Part shown: in pieces, positions 24,948 to 33,285 of the stretch
How the letters are laid out: each line of letters begins with the position of its first letter
How positions within the stretch are numbered: position 1 is the first letter of the stretch
Assembly (NCBI GenBank): GCA_023139105.1
Contig: JAGLOF010000056.1
Span: forward strand, 1-42,477
Direction: 5' to 3'
Length of the DNA: 42,477 nt
DNA from: a bacterium
GTDB lineage: Bacteria; Zhuqueibacterota; QNDG01; JAGLOF01
Made by a program: the position numbers and the translations under genes
Notes under the pieces: generated by a model
Told to the model about the DNA's origin: nothing
Database searches by the model: none
What the model saw: the letters and a program-made list of their open reading frames with translations, nothing else

Positions 24948-25958
24948 TTATTCAGCCAGCAGGATCTCCACTGCTGTTTTAATCTCTTCACCGTGCAGGC
25001 CAAAGTAACGAAGCATGCCTTTTTTATCGATGAGCCAAACAGAAGGAATAGAATTCACACCCCAGGCTTTGGCTGTAACATCCTGCCAGTAGCCACCTGT
25101 AAATGAAAACTTCCAATCCAGTTCGTTTTCTTTGATATAATCTTTCAATGTCTGAAGGCCATCTTTACGGTCCAGACTGATGCCGATGATCTCAAAACCT
25201 TTGTCTTTGTTGGCATCGTAAACTGCCTTGACATTGGGCATCTCCTGCACACAGGGGCCGCACCATGTAGCCCAGAAATCAACTAGCACAACTTTACCCT
25301 TTTGAGCGGATAGTTGATAATCTGAGCCATCAAGTAATTTGACTGTAAAATCCTTGGAGGGTTTTCCAATGCCTATTACTTCTTCTTTAATTCGTTTCAC
25401 AATAGCGTCAACTCTGGGTGAGTCTTCCTGCAACAGAGCATATTGGTCTTCTTTGAAATAATCATAACCATTAAATCCACGATTTACAGCTTCATCAACC
25501 CATTTAAAGGCATTTTCTTTATCTTTTTTTGCAATATAAATATCGGCAATACCCATTGCAGTCCATGGAGAACTCTTCTCTCTTAGCTCATCCACTTTTA
25601 ATGCAACAACAATGGCCTCATCATAGCGTTCCAAAGATACCAGAACAGCTTGTTTTGTGCCCAGATTACGCCTATTTTCACCATTCTCTGTAATTGATGC
25701 TTCTACAATAGTCAGACGAAGTTTTGCTACAACTTTAGCTTCATCGGTTCTTCCTAACTGTTCCAGTGAGTATTGCTGCACAGAGAGAAGGCGATCATTC
25801 TCAGCATCACTGCCCAGCAGTGTGTTGGTCAATTCCAGGGCTTTTTCAAATTTTTCTTCCTGTAGTAACTTATACACGTCACGAATCGTTGATGTCTGAG
25901 CAGAAACCACTGTGAAAGCCAGACAGGCAATCAATAATACAGTAAGTATGCGTCGCAT
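24948..25958 (-). CDS. TlpA/ResA-like thioredoxin with N-terminal TPR region
   Basis: This 336-residue exported protein has a signal peptide (MRRILTVLLIACLAFTVVSA), helical TPR-like repeats at about residues 22-190, and a C-terminal TlpA/AhpC-type thioredoxin domain (about 195-336). The redox motif is WCGPC (residues 232-236), in KVVLVDFWATWCGPCVQEMP. The cis-proline loop is WGVNSIPSVWLIDKKG. It should reduce or exchange disulfides in the periplasm, possibly on a partner bound by the TPR. The ATG at 25958 lies six bases after AGGAGA; the ATG at 25964 touches the ribosome site and the longer frame to 25982 runs through it. Confidence 0.92.
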   Translation of the reverse strand: MRRILTVLLIACLAFTVVSAQTSTIRDVYKLLQEEKFEKALELTNTLLGSDAENDRLLSVQQYSLEQLGRTDEAKVVAKLRLTIVEASITENGENRRNLGTKQAVLVSLERYDEAIVVALKVDELREKSSPWTAMGIADIYIAKKDKENAFKWVDEAVNRGFNGYDYFKEDQYALLQEDSPRVDAIVKRIKEEVIGIGKPSKDFTVKLLDGSDYQLSAQKGKVVLVDFWATWCGPCVQEMPNVKAVYDANKDKGFEIIGISLDRKDGLQTLKDYIKENELDWKFSFTGGYWQDVTAKAWGVNSIPSVWLIDKKGMLRYFGLHGEEIKTAVEILLAE

Positions 25959-26050
25959 GTACATTCTCCTAATTTCTAACAAAAGATTACACCCCCAAAA
26001 ATAAGGGCTAAGAATTTAACTAATTTAAGGCATAATGTTATGGCATGCAA

Positions 26051-26113
26051 GTATTATGTTGCTACTAGCAACATAATACATTATTCAATTGCCCGGTATA
26101 GACCGGGCAATTG
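26051..26113. repeat. Two adjacent perfect hairpins
   Basis: GTATTATGTTGCTA and TAGCAACATAATAC (26051-26079) have a single-base centre. CAATTGCCCGGT and ACCGGGCAATTG (26086-26113) enclose the loop ATAG. Neither has a T tail on either strand. They lie in the 184-bp gap between two minus-strand genes and could act in mRNA processing or as protein-binding dyads. Confidence 0.85.
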
Positions 26114-26142
26114 ATATCATCAATAGTGCTCAAAAATTATTA

Positions 26143-27024
26143 CTAATCAAACTTGTTCATCAGTTCCAATGGGTTCATCAAAGGTACATATGATGCATTA
26201 AGTTTTTCACGATAGGCTTCAAAACTATGAATATGTGGCGCAGGCAATCCCAGGCTCCACGGGATATGGTCTCTATTTGCCCGGATATATTTTATTTCAT
26301 CAGAGATTACAGAGTACCATTCTTCAGACAGATCAGATGAGTCAGCAATTTTAATAGCTTCAAGTTGATTCTCCAGCATTGATCTAAGTAATCTACGGCT
26401 GCGGAATGTAAGATTATCTCTTCTTTGGATATATACCTCATCTTCATCCAGGTTCACATCTTCATCAGAAACGTGGCTATACTCTCCCCAACCATCAATG
26501 TTTATTTTATATCGCGGTCCATCAGAAAGCGGTTTTTCCAGCCATGCATAATAGATGACAATATAAAGATAAGAGTATTCGCCGAGACTCATATCATTTT
26601 CCAACAGAGCCTCATTTCTAAGTTTTATATACTCTGCCAACTGAGGAATAGCTCCCAATCCCTTTCCTACAGTATCAAGAATATTCCATATATTTGCACG
26701 CTCACCAGACTCATAACTATCAATCCTCTGATCCAATTTACCCATTTTAAGTTCTATCTCTCCAAGCGATGAGGCCATATGCGCCCTCACGGCCAGAAAA
26801 TTCTCCAAACGTTCCGGCGAGAAATAACCATCCAGCGGTGGTGTGTAATCACGGACATCACCATATTTATCCAACAATTCTTCCTGTGTCTTTTCAGCAT
26901 ATTGGAATGTCCGTATACTGCTGCGTATTAACATATATCCTACACCGATTAGAATTGTTAAAATCAATATAGTAGTACCGCAACCAATACCGCAACCCGT
27001 CAGCCATTTATTGGAATTGGACAT
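26143..27024 (-). CDS. Unknown single-pass membrane protein
   Basis: This 293-residue protein has an N-terminal membrane anchor (residues 12-34, GCGTTILILTILIGVGYMLI) preceded by a short cytoplasmic GC-rich tip (CGIGCG). A mainly helical domain follows, with a YGDVRDYTPPLDGYFSPERL segment and charged, probably coiled, regions around 75-215. I do not recognise the family. AGGGAGAGGATT precedes the ATG. It starts 15 bp after a 47-residue membrane protein gene and is very likely cotranscribed with it. The PPLDGYFSPERLENFLAVR segment looks conserved-domain-like, but no function can be assigned. Confidence 0.8.
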   Translation of the reverse strand: MSNSNKWLTGCGIGCGTTILILTILIGVGYMLIRSSIRTFQYAEKTQEELLDKYGDVRDYTPPLDGYFSPERLENFLAVRAHMASSLGEIELKMGKLDQRIDSYESGERANIWNILDTVGKGLGAIPQLAEYIKLRNEALLENDMSLGEYSYLYIVIYYAWLEKPLSDGPRYKINIDGWGEYSHVSDEDVNLDEDEVYIQRRDNLTFRSRRLLRSMLENQLEAIKIADSSDLSEEWYSVISDEIKYIRANRDHIPWSLGLPAPHIHSFEAYREKLNASYVPLMNPLELMNKFD

Positions 27025-27039
27025 AATCCTCTCCCTTTA

Positions 27040-27183
27040 TTATTGATCAGAACCAGCTGAATCACTGAACAGTGCCTTGATGCGTTCAACAGCACTCTTA
27101 ACTCTGTCTTCATTTGCAGAGCTTAACTTTCCTGTAGCATAAAGTACCAGTATGACAACAATACCAATCAGTAGCCATTCCAT
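27040..27183 (-). CDS. 47-residue single-pass membrane protein
   Basis: A strong ribosome site (AAGGAGATGTCA) precedes ATG, and the frame encodes one membrane helix, MEWLLIGIVVILVLYATG, followed by a charged amphipathic segment, RVKSAVERIKALFSD. It ends 15 bp before the start of the 293-residue membrane protein gene. The sequence resembles small YtxH- or Pro-x-x-rich membrane peptides only in form; no family is recognised. Confidence 0.75.
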   Translation of the reverse strand: MEWLLIGIVVILVLYATGKLSSANEDRVKSAVERIKALFSDSAGSDQ

Positions 27184-27290
27184 TGACATCTCCTTTTAAT
27201 CTATCTTCTACCCTGGTTGACACAACAAATACCAATCAAGAAACATAATTATTCAGCATCTGATATTATCCGTTCAATTGGAACTTAACA

Positions 27291-29312
27291 TTAGTTCGAC
27301 GCCGCATCCACAAGTTTTTTTACGGAATCTACAATCTGTAGTTCCAATTGCCCATATGGCACCCTGGCTGAATCCAATAACTGTGTAGCTGCGGTAATCC
27401 AGGCCGCATCACGGCGTTCTCCGTGTTCTGAAAGAGTTTTCAACGCTTGCATTGCCACTCCGGAAATATCTGCCAGAGCTTTGGAAAGGGGAACAATCTC
27501 CTTTAATGCAGGTGCAGTATTAGCCATTTCAAGAATATGCAGATGATTCTGCTGCCAGGTTGTCAACTGTCTTCTCATAGCTTCAAATTGTGACACGCCA
27601 TCATGGTCATGCTCCATTATGCCTTTTACCCAATGACGAAAGGCATTGGCCTCTACAGCCTCTGCCAGTGCAATGTCCACAGGACGAGAGAGAGGTGAAT
27701 ACTGAAAATGCTGCTTCTGAGCTCCGCGCTGATACACCTCAACAGGCTCTACAGTACCTAAAAATACAAGCATGGGATGTATATCGGCAGTGCGGCATAG
27801 GCGTCTCAACATCATGCTACGATTCTTAATATGTGTCAATCCATGTTCTTCAAGTTGCAAAGAAATTACAGCAAGCCTGCTATACATATCCGGTACATCT
27901 TTAACAGTCAGAGGCGACCAGAACCGCTCGGCAATAGCAGCAGTACGAGGCCATATGCGGGAGTCAACAGTTTCATAATTGACATACTCAGACCACATTG
28001 TAGCTTCACCACCAAGTATTCTGCGTCTCTCATCAATACTAAGAGGTGTATCTTCAGGGCATGGATCATTTAGATAGTAAAAAGATGTTTTTTGCATCAG
28101 ATCAATATAATAACCATTGGAAAGTATAGTTTGATATCCCTGTCTTGCCGATTCCTCCATAGCTTCCCGACCGCGCCATGAGTGAATAACAATATCCTTG
28201 GGCATACTTTCATGTAATATCTCATCCCAGCCAATCATCTTTTTCCCATTGTCTGTGAGTGTTGACAAAATACGGCGGTTAAACTCAGCCTGAAGAGCAC
28301 TGTTGTCAGGAATATTATTGGCTTTCATAAATGATTGAATATCTTCATTTGCATTCCAATGCTTGCCATTATTTTCATCACCACCAATATGGAAATATTC
28401 ATCAGGGAAAAGGCTGGTCATCTCATTGATAAATGCAGACAGGAATTTATAAGTTGATTCGCGCGTAGGATCCATAACCGGATCCATGATACCCCAACGG
28501 CGCTCTATTTCATAATGACCGGGTGCTGATGCCAGTTCAGGATATCCACAAAGCCAACTTTGTGCATGACCGGGCATATCAAATTCAGGCACAATACGGA
28601 TACCACGATCGGAAGCATAAGCTATAATATCCTTTATCTCTATTTGAGTGTAGTACAAACCGTCTGAACCCAATTCATGAAGTCTGGGGAATGTTTTGCA
28701 CTCCACCCTGAAACCCTGATCTTCAGAGAGATGCCAGTGCATGACATTCATTTTAACCGCTGCCATAGCATCCAGGTTACGGCGTATAACCTCAACTGGC
28801 ATCCAGTGCCTGGCAGCGTCAATCATAAGTCCACGCCATGGAAAACGGGGAGCATCAACAATTTTAACGCCGGGGAAATAATAGCCCTCGGAATCTGCGG
28901 AGAGCAATTGCAGCAAAGTCTCCAGGCCAAACATGGCACCAAGGTCAGTCTCTGCAATTAATGAAATCGATTCATCATCAATAAGCAATTGATAAGATTC
29001 ATCTTCACCAAGTTTTAACGCACCTTCTCGCCGCGTATTTATTTTAAGGCTGAAACTACATTCTGCTACAGTATTATGATTAAGGAAAAGTGCTGTCCTT
29101 TCATCCAGCCTGCGCAGGAAACGGTGTGCAGCGTTTCTCAAACGCCGCCCCATGCTACCTTCGATACCTACAGTAAAATCTGCATCAATTACATATCGCC
29201 CATCAAAATATTCCACCTCTGCCGGAACAGGCATAAGTGCTGGTACCGGTATCTGTGCCAAGACTGTAGTACATACTGCAAGAGTCATTATAACGTTAAT
29301 CAATCGCTTCAT
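27291..29312 (-). CDS. Exported beta-N-acetylhexosaminidase (GH20)
   Basis: This 673-residue glycoside hydrolase removes terminal N-acetylglucosamine or N-acetylgalactosamine. A signal peptide (about 1-19) precedes the GH20b support domain (about 22-150) and the catalytic barrel (about 155-490). Key segments are RFPWRGLMIDAARHWMP, MHWHLSEDQGFR, PEFDMPGHAQSW and FHIGGDENNGKHW, where D312 and E313 are the conserved substrate-assisted catalytic pair. A helical C-terminal region of about 180 residues follows. GGAG lies before the ATG. It stands alone, 107 bp upstream of the 47-residue gene on the same strand. It should act on chitin oligomers, glycans or peptidoglycan-derived sugars. Confidence 0.96.
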   Translation of the reverse strand: MKRLINVIMTLAVCTTVLAQIPVPALMPVPAEVEYFDGRYVIDADFTVGIEGSMGRRLRNAAHRFLRRLDERTALFLNHNTVAECSFSLKINTRREGALKLGEDESYQLLIDDESISLIAETDLGAMFGLETLLQLLSADSEGYYFPGVKIVDAPRFPWRGLMIDAARHWMPVEVIRRNLDAMAAVKMNVMHWHLSEDQGFRVECKTFPRLHELGSDGLYYTQIEIKDIIAYASDRGIRIVPEFDMPGHAQSWLCGYPELASAPGHYEIERRWGIMDPVMDPTRESTYKFLSAFINEMTSLFPDEYFHIGGDENNGKHWNANEDIQSFMKANNIPDNSALQAEFNRRILSTLTDNGKKMIGWDEILHESMPKDIVIHSWRGREAMEESARQGYQTILSNGYYIDLMQKTSFYYLNDPCPEDTPLSIDERRRILGGEATMWSEYVNYETVDSRIWPRTAAIAERFWSPLTVKDVPDMYSRLAVISLQLEEHGLTHIKNRSMMLRRLCRTADIHPMLVFLGTVEPVEVYQRGAQKQHFQYSPLSRPVDIALAEAVEANAFRHWVKGIMEHDHDGVSQFEAMRRQLTTWQQNHLHILEMANTAPALKEIVPLSKALADISGVAMQALKTLSEHGERRDAAWITAATQLLDSARVPYGQLELQIVDSVKKLVDAASN

Positions 29313-29415
29313 TGACTTGCTCCAACATTAAAATAGAAGTATATGTATCCATGTGGAATTATAAAAGGTAATACTTTTATTGGTTTTTTGCAAGCAGGCA
29401 TATAGGGGAGAGAAG

Positions 29416-29482
29416 AAATTTCAAATAGCAAGCACCAAAGACCAAGTACCAAACACCAAATAGCAAAAAGCAAATCAAGAAC
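29416..29482 (+). repeat. CCAAATAGCAAGCACCAAA-type degenerate array
   Basis: Irregular units such as CAAATAGCAAGCACCAAAGA, CCAAGTACCAAACACC and CAAATAGCAAAAAGC. The sequence is related in style to the arrays at 23776 and 24061 (minus strand equivalent), so this is a dispersed low-complexity family. Confidence 0.75.
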
Positions 29483-29550
29483 ATCTACATCGGGAACGGG
29501 ATCCAAGTCTATCTTAAGTAAATTTAGAGGCATTGAGACTAATATTAAAA

Positions 29551-29614
29551 CCCGTTGTGTAAAACAGTTTAATTCAGAAAAAGAATGTACATCTCAAATT
29601 AGTTTTCACAACGG
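29551..29614. repeat. Bulged inverted repeat
   Basis: CCGTTGTG-T-AAAAC (29552-29565) is complementary to GTTTTCACAACGG (29602-29614) with one bulged base. The spacer is 36 bp. It directly precedes the MITE-like element. Confidence 0.7.
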
Positions 29615-29624
29615 ATTAACTAAG

Positions 29625-29760
29625 TTTTTTAAGATCTCTCTGTCGCAGGCTCCGGCGAGATGACATTTTGGGGATAGAAAAGCATATTTAAACCAGTTCA
29701 TAAACACTCTACCTCTCTTTGCTGTCATTTCGAAGAGTTCCTCCCTGAGAAATCTTAAAA
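29625..29760. mobile_element. MITE-like element with about 38-bp imperfect terminal inverted repeats
   Basis: The left end (TTTTTTAAGATCTCTC ... GCGAGATGACA, 29625-29665) resembles the reverse complement of the right end (TGTCATTTCGAAGAG ... GAGAAATCTTAAAA, 29723-29760). The 136-bp element carries no gene. Ends of the AAGATTTCTC ... ATGACA type occur as dispersed intergenic repeats in many Bacteroidota-related genomes. Transposition is not shown by this single copy. Confidence 0.6.
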
Positions 29761-29781
29761 CTATCCTTTTCCTACAAAAAA

Positions 29782-30300
29782 TCACTGCTTGCTTTCCAAT
29801 CCTGCTCCACAATGCGGACATACTTTCCAGTCAGGGGATGCCGGCTTGCCGCAGCTGCTGCATTCTGACTGCATTTTATGACCGCAATATGGGCAGTAGA
29901 CAAATCCATCATCAACAGCTTTATTACATGAGGAACATGCTGCTGATTGTATAGACAAAGGTATCCCCAATTCTTCATTCCGCATGATCAGATAGACTAT
30001 CAATCCTATTATGTTGCCGACAAAACAAAGAATGCCCCATAGTACTCCGTTCATATTCCGTGACTCGGCATCACGATATACCCATGCCACTACAGCCAGC
30101 CAGACACCCATAAAAAGCAGTGGAAATATACCAATGAACAGTGGTCCCGGCAGCTGTCTTATAATAGGCAACCCAATTCCTTTGGAAGTGAAAAATCGAA
30201 GAAAGATCATGATAAAAGGTGGAATAAAAACAAGTGCTACAAATACTGTCAATATTGTCATCAATGATTTCATACTCTGATTATTTTTTTGTGTTTCCAT
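29782..30300 (-). CDS. Membrane protein with C-terminal double zinc ribbon
   Basis: This 172-residue protein has three membrane helices (near residues 11-34, 50-72 and 86-106). The last, GVLWGILCFVGNIIGLIVYL, resembles the phospholipase D nuclease N-terminal-like motif. A double zinc ribbon ends the protein: CSSC ... CPYCG and CSSCG ... CPHCG. Zinc ribbons of this type usually bind partners rather than catalyse. AAGGAG precedes the ATG at 30300; an ATG at 30321 overlaps the upstream gene and has no site. It is the third gene of a sigma, anti-sigma operon and could be a stress-response effector. Confidence 0.85.
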   Translation of the reverse strand: METQKNNQSMKSLMTILTVFVALVFIPPFIMIFLRFFTSKGIGLPIIRQLPGPLFIGIFPLLFMGVWLAVVAWVYRDAESRNMNGVLWGILCFVGNIIGLIVYLIMRNEELGIPLSIQSAACSSCNKAVDDGFVYCPYCGHKMQSECSSCGKPASPDWKVCPHCGAGLESKQ

Positions 30301-30313
30301 AACTATCTCCTTA

Positions 30314-30817
30314 TTAGCCATTATGGGTTGCCAGGTCCATAGCGACCAATTGTTGTTTTTGCCAATTTACTGAAGGCTGAAAATGCCTAAGCCGTCTAAA
30401 CTGGCGCACTACAGCCGGCATAAAGATCAGCATGATGCAGTTTTGCAAAAACCAGCAAATGGCAAACATTCCAGCTGTTGTGACCTGCCCCTTTTCAATA
30501 CAGTTAGCTGCTGTAAAGAATATCCATATACTGGAAAGCAGAATCACACTTATCAGGACTGCCCATATTTTAGCCGGGATAGCGGCCATTGTCATCCTGT
30601 AGGATGATTTTTCAATGCACTTATATGCAGCAGTATATACTGTGTTCTTAACTATTAAAGACAGTGGCGGAGCCTGTAGATTTGAAACAAATGAGAGCTG
30701 CCCGTAATCCTGCGCAAAACGTTCACATTCAACACACACAGCCACATGTGCTTCTGCTTCATTACGCTTATCATTATCCGGCTCCATTATCCATAGCTGC
30801 ACATCCTGGCATTTCAT
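30314..30817 (-). CDS. Zinc-finger anti-sigma factor with membrane helices
   Basis: This 167-residue protein has an N-terminal ZAS-type zinc site: C3, H24, C28 and C31 (HVAVCVEC), the class that binds ECF sigma factors. Two predicted membrane helices (about residues 85-104 and 115-142) follow. It starts within the stop of the sigma gene (ATGA), after GGAGGTGAAATT, so the two proteins are translationally coupled. It should hold the sigma factor at the membrane until a signal is received. Confidence 0.88.
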   Translation of the reverse strand: MKCQDVQLWIMEPDNDKRNEAEAHVAVCVECERFAQDYGQLSFVSNLQAPPLSLIVKNTVYTAAYKCIEKSSYRMTMAAIPAKIWAVLISVILLSSIWIFFTAANCIEKGQVTTAGMFAICWFLQNCIMLIFMPAVVRQFRRLRHFQPSVNWQKQQLVAMDLATHNG

Positions 30818-31377
30818 AATTTCACCTCCACTTTCCGGAGCCAAAGCTCGGCAGCTGTCAGTTCTCTGCGAAGACGGGATACTGCCATATGCGCCATTGA
30901 TTTCACAGTGCCTATATTGATGTTCAGCATTTCCGCTATCTCCCGAAGTTTATAACCTTCAATTTCTTTTAAGATGAATATCTGCTTCTGCCTCGGTGGC
31001 AGTTTGGCAATTGCTTCCACAAGATCCAGATTGCCTGCTACATCTTCAGGCTGCTGGCACCCATGAATCTCCAACACCTCATCATCAAGTCCCTTGGTAT
31101 TAAATAAAAGACGTTGTAGTTTCTTTTTCCTTAACCAATCTCTGTGACAATTGGCTGTAATTGTAAAGAGCCATCTTTTATGATCTCTAATGCCGGCCAA
31201 CTTTACAGAATGCTTGGCTACGCGCAGCCAAACCTCCTGATACAGATCGTCAGCCTCTTCACGATGCTGCATGAGATAAAAGGAAAAACGATACACATCC
31301 TCGGCATAGTCACTATAGATCCGATCAAAACCTCGTTTAGCAGCGTCAATGGTTGAATGTTCATGGGACGGCGTCAT
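30814..31377 (-). CDS. ECF sigma factor, RpoE-like
   Basis: This 187-residue sigma-70 family factor has region 2 (YSDYAEDVYRFSFYLMQH, then ADDLYQEVWLRVAKHS) and region 4 (LPPRQKQIFILKEIEGYKLREIAEMLNINIGTVKSMAHMAVSRLR). It is distinct from the FecI-like factor at 24231. Partnered with the downstream zinc anti-sigma, it is likely an envelope or metal stress regulator. AAGGA precedes the ATG at short distance. Confidence 0.95.
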   Translation of the reverse strand: MTPSHEHSTIDAAKRGFDRIYSDYAEDVYRFSFYLMQHREEADDLYQEVWLRVAKHSVKLAGIRDHKRWLFTITANCHRDWLRKKKLQRLLFNTKGLDDEVLEIHGCQQPEDVAGNLDLVEAIAKLPPRQKQIFILKEIEGYKLREIAEMLNINIGTVKSMAHMAVSRLRRELTAAELWLRKVEVKL

Positions 31378-31537
31378 GTATGTCCTTATCTCAATGAGTC
31401 TTCAATAAACAGGACGGATAAAAAGATAAATGGTTGTATATCAAGATAGTATTTCACAGTGCATATGTAAAATACTTTAATCGAAAGTACTAGCAGCCTG
31501 TCGGACTAACGTCAATATTTCTATGTTGAAATAAATA

Positions 31538-31576
31538 AAAAAGCCCTGTTCCGGGTATACCGAAACAAGGCTTTAT
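31538..31576 (-). terminator. Bidirectional-type terminator hairpin after the SPFH gene
   Basis: AAGCCCTGTTCCGG (31541-31554) pairs, with two mismatches, with CCGAAACAAGGCTT (31560-31573). On the minus strand a TTTTTTA tail follows. It lies about 60 bp after the SPFH gene stop at 31637. Confidence 0.75.
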
Positions 31577-31636
31577 GGAGGGGCGATACGATGATTTATG
31601 GATTCATCGTACTCCAAATAATTCTAAGACATTATT

Positions 31637-32560
31637 TTATAATTTCGGCACTTCTTTAATAACAGCACTGGCGGCTTTAACAAATCCTGCTACATCAGCC
31701 AGATTTGAAGGAATGATCATAGTGTTATTTGCCTTGGCCAGGTTGCCAAACTCACCAATGTACTGCTCAGCAATACGCAGGTTTACAGCATCCTTGCCGC
31801 CGTCTTCATTAATAGCACCTGCAATTTCACGAATACCCTCAGCCGTAGCAATAGCTACTTTACGGATCTCCTCTGCGCGACCTTCGGCTTCATTGATACG
31901 TTTCTGTTTTTCACCTTCGGACTGGGCAATCGTAGAGGCCCTCTCGCCCTCTGCACGGTTGATCTTGGCTTGGCGGTCACCTTCAGACTCGGCAATCAGC
32001 GCGCGTTTTTCACGCTCGGCACGCATCTGTTTTTCCATGGCGTCTTTTATAGACTGCGGTGGTGTTATATTCTTAACTTCATAGCGAGTGACTTTAACAC
32101 CCCAGGGATCAGAGGCTTTGTCTACAGCATCAACAATTTGCACATTGATGGTCTCTCTCTCTTCAAAGGTTTTGTCCAGATCCAGCTTACCGATGACTGA
32201 ACGCATGGTGGTCTGGGCTAGCTGTGTGGAGGCAAATTGAAAATTACCAATGCCGTATGAAGCCTTCTTGGGGTCCACAACCTGCATATAAAGAATTCCA
32301 TCCACTTCTACGGAAATGTTGTCTTTTGTAATACACATCTGCGGAGGCACATCCACTGCAAGCTCCTTGAGTGAATGCTTGTATGCTACTTTGTCGATAA
32401 ATGGCGTTAGAATATGCAGACCTGCATCCAGTGTCTTGTTATACTTACCCAAACGCTCTACAATAATAGCTATTTTTTGCGGGACAATGCGTACCGTTTT
32501 AAACAGTGTAACAACAACAAAGAAAATAATAAAAAAAACAACAATTGTGAAACCACTCAT
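31637..32560 (-). CDS. SPFH-domain membrane protein (paraslipin/QmcA-like)
   Basis: This 307-residue stomatin-family protein has an N-terminal membrane anchor (GFTIVVFFIIFFVVVTLF), the SPFH/Band 7 domain (VRIVPQKIAIIVERLGKYNK ... PPQMCITKDNISVEVDG) and a long coiled coil rich in AEGER and EAEGRAEEI repeats. Such proteins form oligomers in membrane microdomains and influence protease or lipid organisation. It starts 17 bp after the NfeD stop, the standard SPFH-NfeD pair. GGAGG precedes the ATG. Confidence 0.96.
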   Translation of the reverse strand: MSGFTIVVFFIIFFVVVTLFKTVRIVPQKIAIIVERLGKYNKTLDAGLHILTPFIDKVAYKHSLKELAVDVPPQMCITKDNISVEVDGILYMQVVDPKKASYGIGNFQFASTQLAQTTMRSVIGKLDLDKTFEERETINVQIVDAVDKASDPWGVKVTRYEVKNITPPQSIKDAMEKQMRAEREKRALIAESEGDRQAKINRAEGERASTIAQSEGEKQKRINEAEGRAEEIRKVAIATAEGIREIAGAINEDGGKDAVNLRIAEQYIGEFGNLAKANNTMIIPSNLADVAGFVKAASAVIKEVPKL

Positions 32561-32577
32561 AACATCCTCCTCGGGGA

Positions 32578-33036
32578 TTATATTGATTTGACTTTCAATG
32601 TGATATTGTTTTTAGCAATCACTTCAACATGCGCATCTTTGCTGATTTCAACGTCAGCCTCAGCCTTCCATTGTGTTCCGTGAAATTCTACTTTGCCAGG
32701 TTCATTTGGTTTAATCTGTTCGGTAACTATTGCACGTTCACCGGCAAATTCATCAGCTTCAGTATCATGTTCACCTGCTGAATGGGAACGCCCCATAAAA
32801 ATGCGGTTGAGCGATTTCCGCAGGGTCAGCAGCATCACTAATGAAAAAATGATGAAGAGTACCAGCTGCAAGTTAAGCGACATGGGAATAATGAGATTGA
32901 GCAGGCCGACAATAAGGGCACCTGCACCAAAGAAACCGATGATAAGGCCCGGTATTATAAATTCTGCCACCAGCAGCACAATACCGACAATAAACCAGAC
33001 TACCTCAGGTTTGAGCAAGGATTCTAAAAAATCCAT
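32578..33036 (-). CDS. NfeD-family membrane protein
   Basis: This 152-residue protein has three to four helices (VVWFIVGIVLLVAEFIIPGL ... NLQLVLFIIFSLVMLLTL) and a C-terminal OB-fold domain (GERAIVTEQIKPNEPGKVEF, then HGTQWKAEADVEI). It lacks the serine protease domain of the long NfeD class. It is the usual partner of paraslipin. GGAGGTATC precedes the ATG. Confidence 0.95.
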   Translation of the reverse strand: MDFLESLLKPEVVWFIVGIVLLVAEFIIPGLIIGFFGAGALIVGLLNLIIPMSLNLQLVLFIIFSLVMLLTLRKSLNRIFMGRSHSAGEHDTEADEFAGERAIVTEQIKPNEPGKVEFHGTQWKAEADVEISKDAHVEVIAKNNITLKVKSI

Positions 33037-33285
33037 GATACCTCCAAATTAGGGATTCAGAAGGTTAAACCGATTACAGAGCAAGTTATTCAAAATTATT
33101 TTCAATACCACTCAATAACCAGTAATATAAAAATATTGATGTTTTGAAAATTAATAGTTCAATTTAGAGGAAATCACCCGGTAAATCAAGACAATTAAGT
33201 AGAGAATAATAACTATTGCACATTGGTATAAGATTTGCTTAATTTTAGAGGTTAATATAGATTTGAATACACTACAGGTAAGAAT

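Larger units (their letters stand above)
29313..29781. other. Repeat-rich intergenic region without a gene
   Basis: Three separate repeat structures fill most of this 469-bp gap: a CAA-rich array (29416-29482), a bulged hairpin (29551-29614) and a MITE-like element (29625-29760). Open frames here are by-products of the repeats. Confidence 0.6.

Noticed and set aside
29309-29533. A 74-codon frame upstream of the hexosaminidase gene
   Set aside because: It covers the CAA-rich array and reads as low-complexity W/L sequence typical of repeat translation.
29606-29821. A 71-codon minus-strand frame with no clear start
   Set aside because: It spans the MITE-like element and enters the zinc-ribbon gene in another frame.
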